From positions 202,456 to 234,819 of the forward strand of contig MFJD01000001.1 in NCBI GenBank assembly GCA_001779095.1: a stretch of DNA of 32,364 bases, in the 5' to 3' direction. Both the position numbers and the translations under genes were made by a program. The first letter of the stretch is position 1. Each line of letters begins with the position of its first letter. The notes under the pieces were generated by a model that made no database searches, was not told the origin of the DNA, and saw nothing but the letters and a program-made list of their open reading frames with translations. This stretch comes from Candidatus Gottesmanbacteria bacterium RBG_16_52_11. Lineage in GTDB: Bacteria; Patescibacteriota; Microgenomatia; UBA10105; UBA927. Shown here one piece after another: positions 1 through 7,068 of this stretch.

Positions 1-44
1 GAAATAAACGGCAGGTACGTTTCGGTAACCAGCAGTATCCGCAT
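1..44 (-). CDS. 5' end of a probable glycosyltransferase (cut by window edge)
   Basis: Only the first 14 codons lie in the window, starting from the ATG at 44-42 on the minus strand and reading MRILLVTETYLPFI. This is the classic opening beta-strand and loop of GT-B glycosyltransferases of family GT4 (a hydrophobic strand, then a T/D-x-Y-x-P motif). No stop is seen before the edge. It would lie downstream of tatD on the same strand, 116 bp away. The function rests on a very short match, so it is a suggestion only. Confidence 0.45.
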   Translation of the reverse strand, partial: MRILLVTETYLPFI

Positions 45-138
45 ACTGTAATTCGGTTGTTTTGGCTTCCCTACCATAGTATCAGATACCCCGCAGCCGG
101 CGTAGTGTTTTATCGGTCTGCTGAATCCGGATGGCGTT

Positions 139-155
139 CCGGTTTTTGTAACCGG
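139..155 (-). terminator. Weak hairpin downstream of tatD
   Basis: CCGGTT and AACCGG form a 6-bp stem with a 5-nt loop just after the tatD stop. There is no clear T-tract behind it on the minus strand, so it may be an RNA 3'-end stabiliser rather than a working intrinsic terminator. Confidence 0.25.
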
Positions 156-160
156 GGGAG

Positions 161-949
161 TTAACCGTAATATGCGAAAAACATTGAGCGGGAGTTGTGT
201 CCGGTAATTTCCGCAACTTCGGGTAAGGGAACTCCTTTGATTGCCGCAACCGCCCGGGCCACCAGGCGCAGGTTTTTCGGTTCATTGCGCCGGCCTCTCA
301 GGGGTACCGGAGTCAAAAGCGGTGAATCGGTTTCCAGAAGCAGGTTGGATAGCGGTATGGACCGGACGTTGGCTGCAAGCTGCTTTGAATAAGTCACGTT
401 TCCGTCCACACCCATCAGGAGTTTTCGTTCTTCGGCCTGCCGGACCTGCCTCATGCCACCGGAAAAACAGTGGAGGACTGCTTTGGGCAGCCGGGGCAAA
501 CTGTCGATTAGATCAAATAAATCATCAAACGCATCCCGGCAATGGATCGTCGCCGTCCGCCCGTAACGGATTGCCAGCCGCAGGTGGGTTTCCAGGAGGA
601 ATTTCTGGGCGTCTTTTTTGCCCGTCGCCTCATGTCCTTTATATATATGATAATCCAGTCCGCATTCACCGACTGCAGCATAAGGGCATTTCTTCAGCAT
701 GCTTTCGAGGTGCCTTGCGGCTCCGGACGGATCTGTCCGCTGCGCTTCGTACGGGTGGAAGCCAACAGCCGGGATAATGTCACCGGGGTATTTCTGGGAT
801 AGTTTTACCGCGGTTTCGGATGTAACTGCATCCACGCCGGGGACGACGAATTTCCGGACCCCGGCTTTCCTGGCGCTGGTGATAACCGAGGACAAATCAT
901 CCCGGAATTGGCCGAAATTAATATGGCAATGGGTGTCGATAAACTCCAT
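161..949 (-). CDS. tatD: TatD family metal-dependent deoxyribonuclease
   Basis: TatD-family TIM-barrel hydrolase of 262 residues, the normal family length. These enzymes are Mg-dependent 3'-5' exonucleases acting on DNA or RNA. Visible ligands include the N-terminal HxH in DTHCH (H7, H9), the Glu of VGECGLDY (E95), His residues in TIHCRD (H136) and VLHCFSGG (H160), and the Asp of LETDSPLL (D208). An upstream ATG at 955 is in frame, but a -10 box (TATACT, 963-958) lies 8 nt before the ATG at 949. A leaderless start at 949 therefore fits better, and it also places the DTHCH motif where the family has it. It appears to be its own transcription unit, 82 bp after the NUDIX gene on the same strand. 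Confidence 0.93.
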   Translation of the reverse strand: MEFIDTHCHINFGQFRDDLSSVITSARKAGVRKFVVPGVDAVTSETAVKLSQKYPGDIIPAVGFHPYEAQRTDPSGAARHLESMLKKCPYAAVGECGLDYHIYKGHEATGKKDAQKFLLETHLRLAIRYGRTATIHCRDAFDDLFDLIDSLPRLPKAVLHCFSGGMRQVRQAEERKLLMGVDGNVTYSKQLAANVRSIPLSNLLLETDSPLLTPVPLRGRRNEPKNLRLVARAVAAIKGVPLPEVAEITGHNSRSMFFAYYG

Positions 950-957
950 CCGCATAC

Positions 958-986
958 AGTATATTTCCGGATCATTATGCAGTTAA
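958..986 (-). promoter_or_regulatory. Putative promoter of tatD (leaderless)
   Basis: On the minus strand, TTAACT (986-981), a 17-nt spacer and TATACT (963-958). The -10 box ends 8 nt before the ATG at 949, so the transcript would start at or next to the start codon. Confidence 0.5.
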
Positions 987-1037
987 AATATCCGATAGCC
1001 GGAATGTATATCAGGCAAGCGTATTTTCGAATGTAAC

Positions 1038-1460
1038 CTATATTAAATCCCTGAAACGGGGTGTCCTTGGTTTGCGGGTCATGTCAATGGCAGCCCGGTG
1101 CCCCGGTAACAGGTTTGTTGGGAGACTGTCCGACTCAAGCCATTCCCAGTTCCGGCATTTGTCAGGTTCTTTTAGGACAGGATTTCCCTTATATAACCGG
1201 CATACAAAGGCAAAATGTATAAAAGTATAAGTCTTCTGGAATTCCCTGACTACGCCGGTAAAATCCATACTCAGTGCGGTTAAACCGGTCTCTTCGAAGA
1301 GTTCACGCTTTGCCGCATCCACCAGTAATTCAGAACTGTTTACCCGACCACCCGGACATCCGTACTGACCTGACTCATAAGCATTTAGCCGGATACCTAA
1401 GAGATAGCTGCCGGTTGGATTAATCACTGTAACCACTACACCGATCGGCTCGGATTTCAT
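1038..1460 (-). CDS. NUDIX hydrolase
   Basis: A 140-residue single-domain NUDIX protein. The Nudix box is complete: G38-x5-E44-x7-R52-E53-L-F-E56-E57-T-G59-L60, the metal-binding signature for hydrolysing nucleoside diphosphates linked to another moiety X. The substrate cannot be read from the sequence; MutT/ADP-ribose-type activities are possible. It starts 8 nt after the metG stop codon on the same strand and probably shares the metG transcript. There is no obvious Shine-Dalgarno sequence. A TATACT hexamer sits almost against the ATG, too close to be this gene's own promoter. Confidence 0.88.
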   Translation of the reverse strand: MKSEPIGVVVTVINPTGSYLLGIRLNAYESGQYGCPGGRVNSSELLVDAAKRELFEETGLTALSMDFTGVVREFQKTYTFIHFAFVCRLYKGNPVLKEPDKCRNWEWLESDSLPTNLLPGHRAAIDMTRKPRTPRFRDLI

Positions 1461-1468
1461 AAGTATAT

Positions 1469-2905
1469 TTACCCAATCCGCGGGAACAGGGGATCCCGTT
1501 TGGGTATGTCGCTGCCTTTGAACTGATCCGTAATGATTCCGGCCGTCCGGGGCAGGAAGGGAGTCAGGTTATACGAGATATTCCTGATATCCCGGATAAT
1601 ATCATCAAGCGCCGCGGATTTTTCCCCGCCGCTTAAAGTCCAGATCCTGCGTTCATTGATACGGACATCACATTCCTTAATTACCTTCCAGATGGTCTCC
1701 AGTGCCAAATTGAACTGATACTGGTCGCCGAAACTTTTGAGAAGTAGCGTCCGTTTTCCGTCGTCGGGGGTGATTTTTAACCTTTGAGCCAGTGCGGCCA
1801 CCCGGGAAACCAGGTTGCCTAAACCGTTTGCCAGGTCGGAATTATATGTTTTCGTAAACTCCGGTTCGGAAAAGTCACCGTCGGCGAAAGGGGAGAATTT
1901 TGCCAGAAGGTAATACCTGACGGCTTCAGAGCCGAATTTACTTATGATCTGGTTCGGATCTATGACATTGCCCAGGGTTTTGCTCATTTTCTGACCGTTT
2001 ACGGTAAAATACTCATGGACAAAGATGGATTTCGGCAGCGGCAGTTTTGCCGACAGCAGGAATGCCGGCCAGTAGACGGCATGGAACCTGAGTATGCCTT
2101 TGCCGATGACATGGATGTCGGCGGGCCACCATTTGCGATACAGACTGTCGTTCCATCCGAAACCGGCTCCGCTCTGGTAAATATTCAGGGCATCAAACCA
2201 GACATAAATCCGCTGCGTCGGATCACCCGGAACGGGTACGCCCCAGTTTTTTGCCCGCTCGTTTGACCGGGATATGCTGATATCAGTCAGTCCCCGCGCC
2301 AGAAATGCCAGGATTTCATTTTCCCGTTTTTCGGGAATGATCCGGAGCCGGCCGTACCCGGAATGTGTTCCGCGGATGATATCGGTCAGGGTTTCCCGGT
2401 ACCTGGACAGCCGGAAAAAGTAATTCTTTTCCCTGACCGTGTCCAGTTTTTTCCCCGGATGTTCAAAGCATTCACCGTTTTCGTCCAGTTCATCGGGGGT
2501 GTAGAATGCTTCGCAGCCTACGCAGTAGAGGCCTTCGTACTCCTTTTCGTAGATGTCGCCGCTCCCGGCGCAGAGCTGCCAGAGTTTCTGGCTGGCCGGG
2601 TAATGTTTTTCCCGGTCGCTGCCCTTCTGGAACACGTCGAACTGTACGTCCAGATTTTCCGCAAGCGTCCGGAATAATCCGGAGTTCCTGTCAACGAACT
2701 GCTGAACCGGCGTTTGCGCGTCCTGTGCTGCCTGGACATTTTTCAGTGCGTTTTCATCGCCGCCGGACAAGAATAAAACTTGCCTGCCGCGTAATTTCTG
2801 GTATCTGGCAATGGCGTCACCCTGCACGAATTCCAGGGCATGCCCGATATGCGGTCTGGCATTAACGTAGGGTATGGCACAGGTTACATAGAATTTATTT
2901 GTCAT
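1469..2905 (-). CDS. metG: Methionyl-tRNA synthetase
   Basis: Charges tRNA-Met with methionine in the cytoplasm, and is therefore needed for both initiation and elongation. Class I signatures are clear: PYVNARPHIGHA with the HIGH motif at residues 19-22, and KMSKT at 306-310. A zinc knuckle of C128, C131, C146 and H149 lies in the connective-peptide region, as in the single-knuckle MetRS group. At 478 residues it has the catalytic and anticodon-binding domains but lacks the C-terminal EMAP/Trbp111-like tRNA-binding extension found in longer homologues. The gene is preceded by an attenuator-like leader (3045-2914) that ends in an intrinsic terminator only 8 nt before this ATG. There is no convincing Shine-Dalgarno sequence. 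A NUDIX gene follows closely. Confidence 0.97.
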   Translation of the reverse strand: MTNKFYVTCAIPYVNARPHIGHALEFVQGDAIARYQKLRGRQVLFLSGGDENALKNVQAAQDAQTPVQQFVDRNSGLFRTLAENLDVQFDVFQKGSDREKHYPASQKLWQLCAGSGDIYEKEYEGLYCVGCEAFYTPDELDENGECFEHPGKKLDTVREKNYFFRLSRYRETLTDIIRGTHSGYGRLRIIPEKRENEILAFLARGLTDISISRSNERAKNWGVPVPGDPTQRIYVWFDALNIYQSGAGFGWNDSLYRKWWPADIHVIGKGILRFHAVYWPAFLLSAKLPLPKSIFVHEYFTVNGQKMSKTLGNVIDPNQIISKFGSEAVRYYLLAKFSPFADGDFSEPEFTKTYNSDLANGLGNLVSRVAALAQRLKITPDDGKRTLLLKSFGDQYQFNLALETIWKVIKECDVRINERRIWTLSGGEKSAALDDIIRDIRNISYNLTPFLPRTAGIITDQFKGSDIPKRDPLFPRIG

Positions 2906-2913
2906 AAGGTAAG

Positions 2914-2938
2914 AAAAAAGCCTCCCTTAATCGGAGGC
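2914..2938 (-). terminator. Intrinsic terminator in the metG leader (attenuator 3:4 hairpin)
   Basis: On the minus strand, GCCTCC (2938-2933), a 7-nt loop and GGAGGC (2925-2920), then six T (2919-2914). It lies between a promoter and the metG start codon, so it can only act as a conditional terminator. Its 5' arm can instead pair with an upstream segment, CGGAGG at 2965-2960, which would block the terminator. Confidence 0.75.
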
Positions 2939-2957
2939 CGCCTCGGAAACTTCCTTA

Positions 2958-3007
2958 AACCTCCGTAATTAAACGGCCGGCATTTCCATTAATGCCGCAC
3001 GGAGGTT
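2958..3007 (-). promoter_or_regulatory. metG leader pairing segments 1 and 2 (antiterminator logic)
   Basis: Segment 1, AACCTCCGT (3007-2999), is perfectly complementary over 9 nt to segment 2, ACGGAGGTT (2966-2958). Inside lies a second 7-bp hairpin (CGGCATT/AATGCCG). Segment 2 also contains CGGAGG, which can pair with CCTCCG (2937-2932), the 5' arm of the terminator. The 1:2, 2:3 and 3:4 alternatives are therefore mutually exclusive, as in amino-acid operon attenuators. Confidence 0.65.
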
Positions 3008-3010
3008 CAT
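2972..3010 (-). CDS. Putative Met-containing leader peptide of metG (12 aa)
   Basis: A short ORF, ATG at 3010-3008 to TAA at 2974-2972, encoding MNLRALMEMPAV. Beyond the initiator it has two Met codons close together at positions 7 and 9. The promoter -10 box ends 6 nt before this ATG, so it would be translated as a leaderless mRNA from the first nucleotides. Codons 2-4 form segment 1 of the attenuator. A ribosome stalled at Met7 or Met9 would cover segment 1, while one at the stop codon would cover segment 2. This is the geometry of trp-type attenuation and matches the gene controlled. Expression of the peptide is inferred. Confidence 0.55.
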
Positions 3011-3016
3011 ACGTAA

Positions 3017-3045
3017 ATAATATCATAGCTGTGAACCTCAGACAA
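3017..3045 (-). promoter_or_regulatory. Promoter of the metG leader
   Basis: On the minus strand, TTGTCT (3045-3040), a 17-nt spacer and TATTAT (3022-3017). It sits immediately after the stop of the small membrane-protein gene and 6 nt before the leader-peptide ATG. Confidence 0.65.
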
Positions 3046-3049
3046 CCTG

Positions 3050-3358
3050 TTACAGGTGTTTCAGATACCACCACACTGATCCGGCAGCAGCTGTGAGAAG
3101 CAGCGGATAGTACCAGTCATGCAGTCCGAGGTACCTTAATGTCAGAAACAACACCGTATAACCGGTCAGTGCGAGGGCGGTTAAGGATTTACGGGACAGG
3201 TACAGGACGGAAAAATATATCGATATGCCGGTAACCGTTAGAAACACAACTACCTGCCATGTCGCAACCGGAGGGAAAGTATTGCCGAACCAGCCTAAGA
3301 AAGACAGTGCGGCGATGCTTAAGAAAAGGTGCCAGAAATTTCTGCCTGAACGCTGCAT
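3050..3358 (-). CDS. Small integral membrane protein of unknown function
   Basis: A 102-residue protein made almost entirely of hydrophobic segments. Three to four membrane helices are likely: around residues 9-27, 34-53, 60-77 and 82-98. There are few charged residues and no catalytic motif, and I do not recognise a family. It is divergent from rmuC. Its -10 box (TACAAT, 3370-3365) ends 6 nt before the ATG, again indicating a leaderless transcript. The metG leader promoter starts right after its stop codon. It is kept as a real gene because of the promoter, the consistent helix pattern and the absence of a competing ORF. Confidence 0.7.
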   Translation of the reverse strand: MQRSGRNFWHLFLSIAALSFLGWFGNTFPPVATWQVVVFLTVTGISIYFSVLYLSRKSLTALALTGYTVLFLTLRYLGLHDWYYPLLLTAAAGSVWWYLKHL

Positions 3359-3364
3359 ACTGAT

Positions 3365-3396
3365 ATTGTAGACAAAAACATCCCCGGTGGTACAAT
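3365..3396. promoter_or_regulatory. Fully overlapping divergent promoters (membrane protein / rmuC)
   Basis: Plus strand: TACAAT at 3391-3396 with -35 candidates TAGACA (3369-3374, 16-nt spacer) or TTGTAG (3366-3371, 19-nt spacer). Minus strand: TACAAT at 3370-3365 with TTGTAC (3395-3390, 19-nt spacer). The -10 of each promoter occupies the -35 region of the other, so two polymerases could not bind together. Confidence 0.55.
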
Positions 3397-3405
3397 GTGG
3401 CGCGT

Positions 3406-4440
3406 ATGGGCATAGAAGTTTTACTTCTTACCGTTACCGTGATTGCCGGATTCGTCATCGGTTTTGCACTGCTTCGGAAAGAACTCACAGGACTCGCCGC
3501 GAAACCTCAGGATCAGGCGCTTCTGGAATGGCTCAGATCCTTGCAGGCGTCTATCGAGAAAACCAACCGGGATCTGAATGCCGCCATGCGGGGCTCGACC
3601 GCCGATGTGGCTCAGGCACTTTCGGCTAATACAAAACAGCTGAACCTGCGTCTTGATGCCGCAGCCCACGTTATCGGTGACCTGAAAAAGAATCTGGGGG
3701 AGATGAGTGAAGTAGGGCGGGGGATAAAAAGTCTCCAGGAATTCCTGCAGTCACCCAAGCTCCGGGGAAACATCGGTGAACAGGTGCTGTCTGATATGAT
3801 CGGACAGGCCTTCCCGAAAAATTCCTTCCATCTGCAGTACCAGTTCAAATCCGGTGTTAAAGTTGATGCGGTACTGAAAACCGATGCGGGACTTCTATGT
3901 ATTGATGCCAAGTTTCCCATGGAGAACTTTACACTCATGCATAACGGACAAACAGATACGGTCAGAAGCACCGCAAAACGCGGATTCATTTCCGACGTGA
4001 AGAAACATGTCAGCGATATCAGCCGGAAATATATCCTGCCTGAAGAAGGTACGATGGATTTCGCCCTGATGTATATCCCGTCAGAGGCAGTATATTACGA
4101 AATCGCCATGCTGACGGAGCTTCTGGATTATGCCCGCAAGTTGCGGGTATACCCGGTATCACCCAATACCCTGTATGCGCACCTGCAGGTGCTGTTATTA
4201 AGTTACCAGGGAAAGGAACTGGAACTTAAGTCCCGGGAAGTATTCAGATTGCTCCGGGCGATACACCGGGATTACACCAAAGTTGAAGAAAATCTTTCGG
4301 TACTTGGTAAACATGTTACTAATGCGTTCAATACGATGAGTACAGTAACTCAGTCATACACACTGCTTGGACAGAAATTAGAGAAGACTCACACATTCAG
4401 TTCGGACGAGGCGGAAAAGCAGCTGCCTGATGCCGGGTAG
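3406..4440 (+). CDS. rmuC: DNA recombination protein RmuC
   Basis: RmuC-family protein of 344 residues. The family has a PD-(D/E)XK-type nuclease fold and is implicated in limiting DNA rearrangements; its exact biochemical role is unsettled. An N-terminal membrane anchor (about residues 3-22) is followed by a coiled-coil stretch. The core then contains GNIGEQVLSDMI and KVDAVLK...CIDAKFP, which supply the D/D-x-K-type residues typical of RmuC. A GTG at 3397 is in frame but touches the -10 box (3391-3396). The ATG at 3406, 9 nt beyond the box, is therefore preferred and implies a leaderless mRNA. The next gene overlaps the 3' end by up to 11 nt. Confidence 0.92.
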   Translation: MGIEVLLLTVTVIAGFVIGFALLRKELTGLAAKPQDQALLEWLRSLQASIEKTNRDLNAAMRGSTADVAQALSANTKQLNLRLDAAAHVIGDLKKNLGEMSEVGRGIKSLQEFLQSPKLRGNIGEQVLSDMIGQAFPKNSFHLQYQFKSGVKVDAVLKTDAGLLCIDAKFPMENFTLMHNGQTDTVRSTAKRGFISDVKKHVSDISRKYILPEEGTMDFALMYIPSEAVYYEIAMLTELLDYARKLRVYPVSPNTLYAHLQVLLLSYQGKELELKSREVFRLLRAIHRDYTKVEENLSVLGKHVTNAFNTMSTVTQSYTLLGQKLEKTHTFSSDEAEKQLPDAG

Positions 4441-4963
4441 TATGGATACAGGGGACGAACCCGTGGATATTATAAATGAAATGCGGGAGTTTCAGTTCAG
4501 TTGTCCGAAACGTGAAGCTCATGCCAGGGGGCTGCTGCATCCCACTATACTGGCGGAAGTGATTGATTCCGAAGGCAACTGGACGCTGGTTAAGCAGGCA
4601 CATGACCGGCAGGATGCCGGCCGGTACGTCTCACCCGTCGGAGGACACATCCGGTCCGGCGAATCTGATGCAGCTTCCCTTAAGCGGGAAGCTTATGAAG
4701 AGATGGGGCTGAAAAAGTTTAAATACCAGCATATCGGTTCCGCCGTGTATTACCGGGAAATTATTGGCCGGAAAGAAAACCATCTGTTTGTCCTCTTCGA
4801 GATATATACTGATCAGGAACCGGCCTTAAACCACGAATCGGTTTCACTCCGGGTTTTTCCGCAGGCTGTGCTGAAGCAGCAGATGAAAGAGCATCCGGAA
4901 CTGTTCGGCGATGCCTGGCACTTTGTCGCGAATACTTTTTACCGGCAGTTGTTTTATGACTGA
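4430..4963 (+). CDS. NUDIX hydrolase
   Basis: Second NUDIX protein of the window, 177 residues from the ATG at 4430, or 173 if the ATG at 4442 is used. The Nudix box is intact: G72-x5-E78-x7-R86-E87-A-Y-E90-E91-M-G93-L. The N-terminal stretch of about 35 residues carries no recognised domain. Substrate is unknown. The 4430 start overlaps the end of rmuC by 11 nt, so the two genes are almost certainly co-transcribed and possibly translationally coupled; the 4442 start would follow the rmuC stop by 1 nt. It is unlike the first NUDIX gene beyond the box itself. Confidence 0.87.
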   Translation: MPGSMDTGDEPVDIINEMREFQFSCPKREAHARGLLHPTILAEVIDSEGNWTLVKQAHDRQDAGRYVSPVGGHIRSGESDAASLKREAYEEMGLKKFKYQHIGSAVYYREIIGRKENHLFVLFEIYTDQEPALNHESVSLRVFPQAVLKQQMKEHPELFGDAWHFVANTFYRQLFYD

Positions 4964-4981
4964 CAGGGGAGCGTCCGACCC

Positions 4982-5053
4982 GGACACCGATGCAGTATAT
5001 TGCGCCGGCGCCCGGTTCTGACTGCCGACCGGACTGCTATCCGGCCGGTGTCT
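4982..5053. other. Structured non-coding stretch before alaS
   Basis: GGACACCG (4982-4989) can pair with CGGTGTCT (5046-5053) across a GC-rich interior that contains the palindrome GCGCCGGCGC. No ORF with plausible composition is present. Function is unknown; it could be part of an mRNA 3' end or an RNA element. Confidence 0.35.
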
Positions 5054-5072
5054 GCCGATAATCCCCTTCCTA

Positions 5073-5110
5073 TTATCACAGAAATTCGCATATGCGAAAT
5101 TCTGTGATAA
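5073..5110. repeat. Near-perfect 38-bp palindrome upstream of alaS
   Basis: Two 19-bp arms meet with no spacer. 18 of 19 pairs match (the exception is 5084/5099), centred on CGCATATGCG. No T-tract follows on either strand, so it is a poor terminator. The dyad length suits either an operator for a dimeric regulator or a cruciform/hairpin element. It ends 50 bp before the first recognisable -35 position of alaS. Confidence 0.8.
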
Positions 5111-5159
5111 CCCGGAAAAGCTCCACCGAACTGGGACAATTCCGAATCGTCCGGATGAC

Positions 5160-5188
5160 CTGAATTACGGATTATCCCGTGCTATAAT
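5160..5188 (+). promoter_or_regulatory. alaS: Promoter of alaS (leaderless)
   Basis: A perfect -10 box, TATAAT (5183-5188), exactly 7 nt before the alaS ATG, with a weak -35 (CTGAAT, 5160-5165) at 17 nt. The transcript would begin at the start codon. Confidence 0.65.
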
Positions 5189-5195
5189 CCGATTT

Positions 5196-7019
5196 ATGAA
5201 ATCATCCGAAATCCGCAGCCGGTTTATCGACTTCTACAGACAGCGGCAGCATGCGGTAATTCCCTCAGCCCCGCTGGTCCCCCAGAACGATCCGTCAACT
5301 CTGTTTACCTCAAGCGGTATGCAGCCGCTGATCCCGTACTTGTTGGGTGAAAAGCATCCCCAGGGCAGGCGGTTGGTCAGCAGTCAGAAATCATTCCGGA
5401 CTCAGGATATCGATGAAGTCGGTGATAACCGGCATACTACTTTTTTTGAAATGCTCGGCAACTGGTCGCTGGGCGATTATTTCAAAAAGGAGCAGCTCCC
5501 CTGGATATTTGAATTCCTGACCCGAATTCTGGGTCTGCCCCCGGAAAGACTTTATGTTTCAGTGTTCGCAGGTGAAGGTGCGGTACCGAAGGATGATGAT
5601 TCGATAAATATCTGGAAAGAAATATTCCGCGGCGTGGGCATTGATGCCAGGGAGGGTGAACGTATCGTTGCCTACCCGGCTGCAAAGAACTGGTGGAGCC
5701 GGTCAGGAGTTCCGGCAGGTATGCCGCCCGGAGAACCCGGAGGCCCTGACAGTGAAGTATTTTATGACTTCGGTGCCGACCTCCGACTCCACGAGCGGTC
5801 CGTCTACAAGCGTCAAGCCTGTCATCCGAACTGTGACTGCGGCCGGTTCCTGGAAATCGCCAATTCGGTATTCATGGAGTATCAGAAGCAGGCCGACGGT
5901 ACTATCCGGGAGCTGCCGCAGAAGAATGTTGATTTCGGCGGCGGACTGGAGCGCCTGACGGCAGCCGAAAACAGAATGCCGGATATTTTCCGGACGGACA
6001 TGTTTCTGCCGGTCATTGAAGTGCTGGAGAAGCTGTCGAAGAGGGAATACGGCCGGAAGGATGAAGAAACCAGGGCCATGCGCGTCATTGCCGACCATAT
6101 CCGCGGATCGGTCATTATGATGGCTGATGGTGTGCTGCCTTCGAATAAACAGCAGGGATACGTATTGCGGCGCCTGGTCAGGAGGTCGCTTTTATACGGC
6201 AGGACCCTTGGCCTGACAACTGATTGGAAATACGTAGGTTTATTGGTCGAACCGGTTGCCGGGTTTTACAGCCGGGCTTATCCGGAAGTCCTGCGTGATG
6301 CCGGCCGGATCACCCTGGTCCTCGTGGAAGAAGCGGCACGGTTCGGCAAAACCCTGGAAAAAGGACTCAGGGAAATTGAAAAACTACCGCTTATTACCGG
6401 TGAGACCGCATTCCGGCTGTACGAAACATACGGTTTCCCGTGGGAAATGACGGAAGAAATTGCCCGCCGGAAAAATCAAAGGCCGGACCGTGAGGCTTTC
6501 GAGCAGGAGTTCAAAAAACACCAGGAACTGTCGCGGACTGCCGCTGCCGGTATGTTTAAAGGGGGACTGGCGGATCACAGTCGGCAAGTGACTAAGCTGC
6601 ATACGGCAACACACCTGGTCCACCAGGCGCTGCGGCAGGTACTCGGGGACCATGTAGCGCAGAAGGGCAGTAATATCACTGCCGACCGTTTACGTTTTGA
6701 TTTTTCGCATACCGGGAAAATTTCTGACAGCCAGCTGCGTCTGGTTGAGTCGGTGGTGAATGAACAGATTGGCAGAGCCCTGCCGGTAGCTTTTCGGATC
6801 ATGACGTACCGGGAAGCCATGGAGGCGGGGGCGCTGGCATTTTTCGGTGAGCGTTATCCGGAAAAGGTAAAGGTTTATTCCATAGGGTCTTTTTCCAAGG
6901 AAATCTGCGGCGGTCCGCATGCGGAAAATACGGCGGATCTCGGCAAATTTACCATTACCAGGGAAGAATCCGCCGGAGGAGGAATCCGCCGGATTTATGC
7001 CGCTTTATCCCGGAAATAA
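5196..7019 (+). CDS. alaS: Alanyl-tRNA synthetase, short form
   Basis: Charges tRNA-Ala and edits misacylated Ser/Gly-tRNA-Ala. The N-terminal class II catalytic domain is recognisable (PLVPQNDPSTLFTSSGM near residues 27-42, then GDNRHTTFFEMLGNWSLGDYF). The editing domain has its zinc-site motifs: HTATH at about 469-473 and CGGPH at about 570-574. At 607 residues it ends after the editing domain, so the C-terminal C-Ala/oligomerisation region of the usual ~870-residue enzyme is missing. Since the gene ends cleanly with a stop and is followed by a new promoter region, this is a natural short form, not a break. Short AlaRS proteins of this sort are common in Microgenomates-type CPR genomes (general knowledge). 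Confidence 0.96.
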   Translation: MKSSEIRSRFIDFYRQRQHAVIPSAPLVPQNDPSTLFTSSGMQPLIPYLLGEKHPQGRRLVSSQKSFRTQDIDEVGDNRHTTFFEMLGNWSLGDYFKKEQLPWIFEFLTRILGLPPERLYVSVFAGEGAVPKDDDSINIWKEIFRGVGIDAREGERIVAYPAAKNWWSRSGVPAGMPPGEPGGPDSEVFYDFGADLRLHERSVYKRQACHPNCDCGRFLEIANSVFMEYQKQADGTIRELPQKNVDFGGGLERLTAAENRMPDIFRTDMFLPVIEVLEKLSKREYGRKDEETRAMRVIADHIRGSVIMMADGVLPSNKQQGYVLRRLVRRSLLYGRTLGLTTDWKYVGLLVEPVAGFYSRAYPEVLRDAGRITLVLVEEAARFGKTLEKGLREIEKLPLITGETAFRLYETYGFPWEMTEEIARRKNQRPDREAFEQEFKKHQELSRTAAAGMFKGGLADHSRQVTKLHTATHLVHQALRQVLGDHVAQKGSNITADRLRFDFSHTGKISDSQLRLVESVVNEQIGRALPVAFRIMTYREAMEAGALAFFGERYPEKVKVYSIGSFSKEICGGPHAENTADLGKFTITREESAGGGIRRIYAALSRK

Positions 7020-7068
7020 CCGGTCACGGAGTACCCGGAACTTGCGTGTAAATTCAATATCCTGTTAG

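Noticed and set aside
241-777. 178-aa plus-strand ORF opposite tatD
   Set aside because: It lies entirely antisense to a clear TatD gene and shows no domain or promoter.
2905-3045. T-box riboswitch before metG
   Set aside because: The leader is only about 105 nt, has no T-box consensus and no Stem I. The leader peptide and alternative stems explain it better.
3397-3405. GTG start for rmuC three codons upstream
   Set aside because: The codon abuts the -10 box, too early to be on the transcript; the ATG at 3406 fits the promoter spacing.
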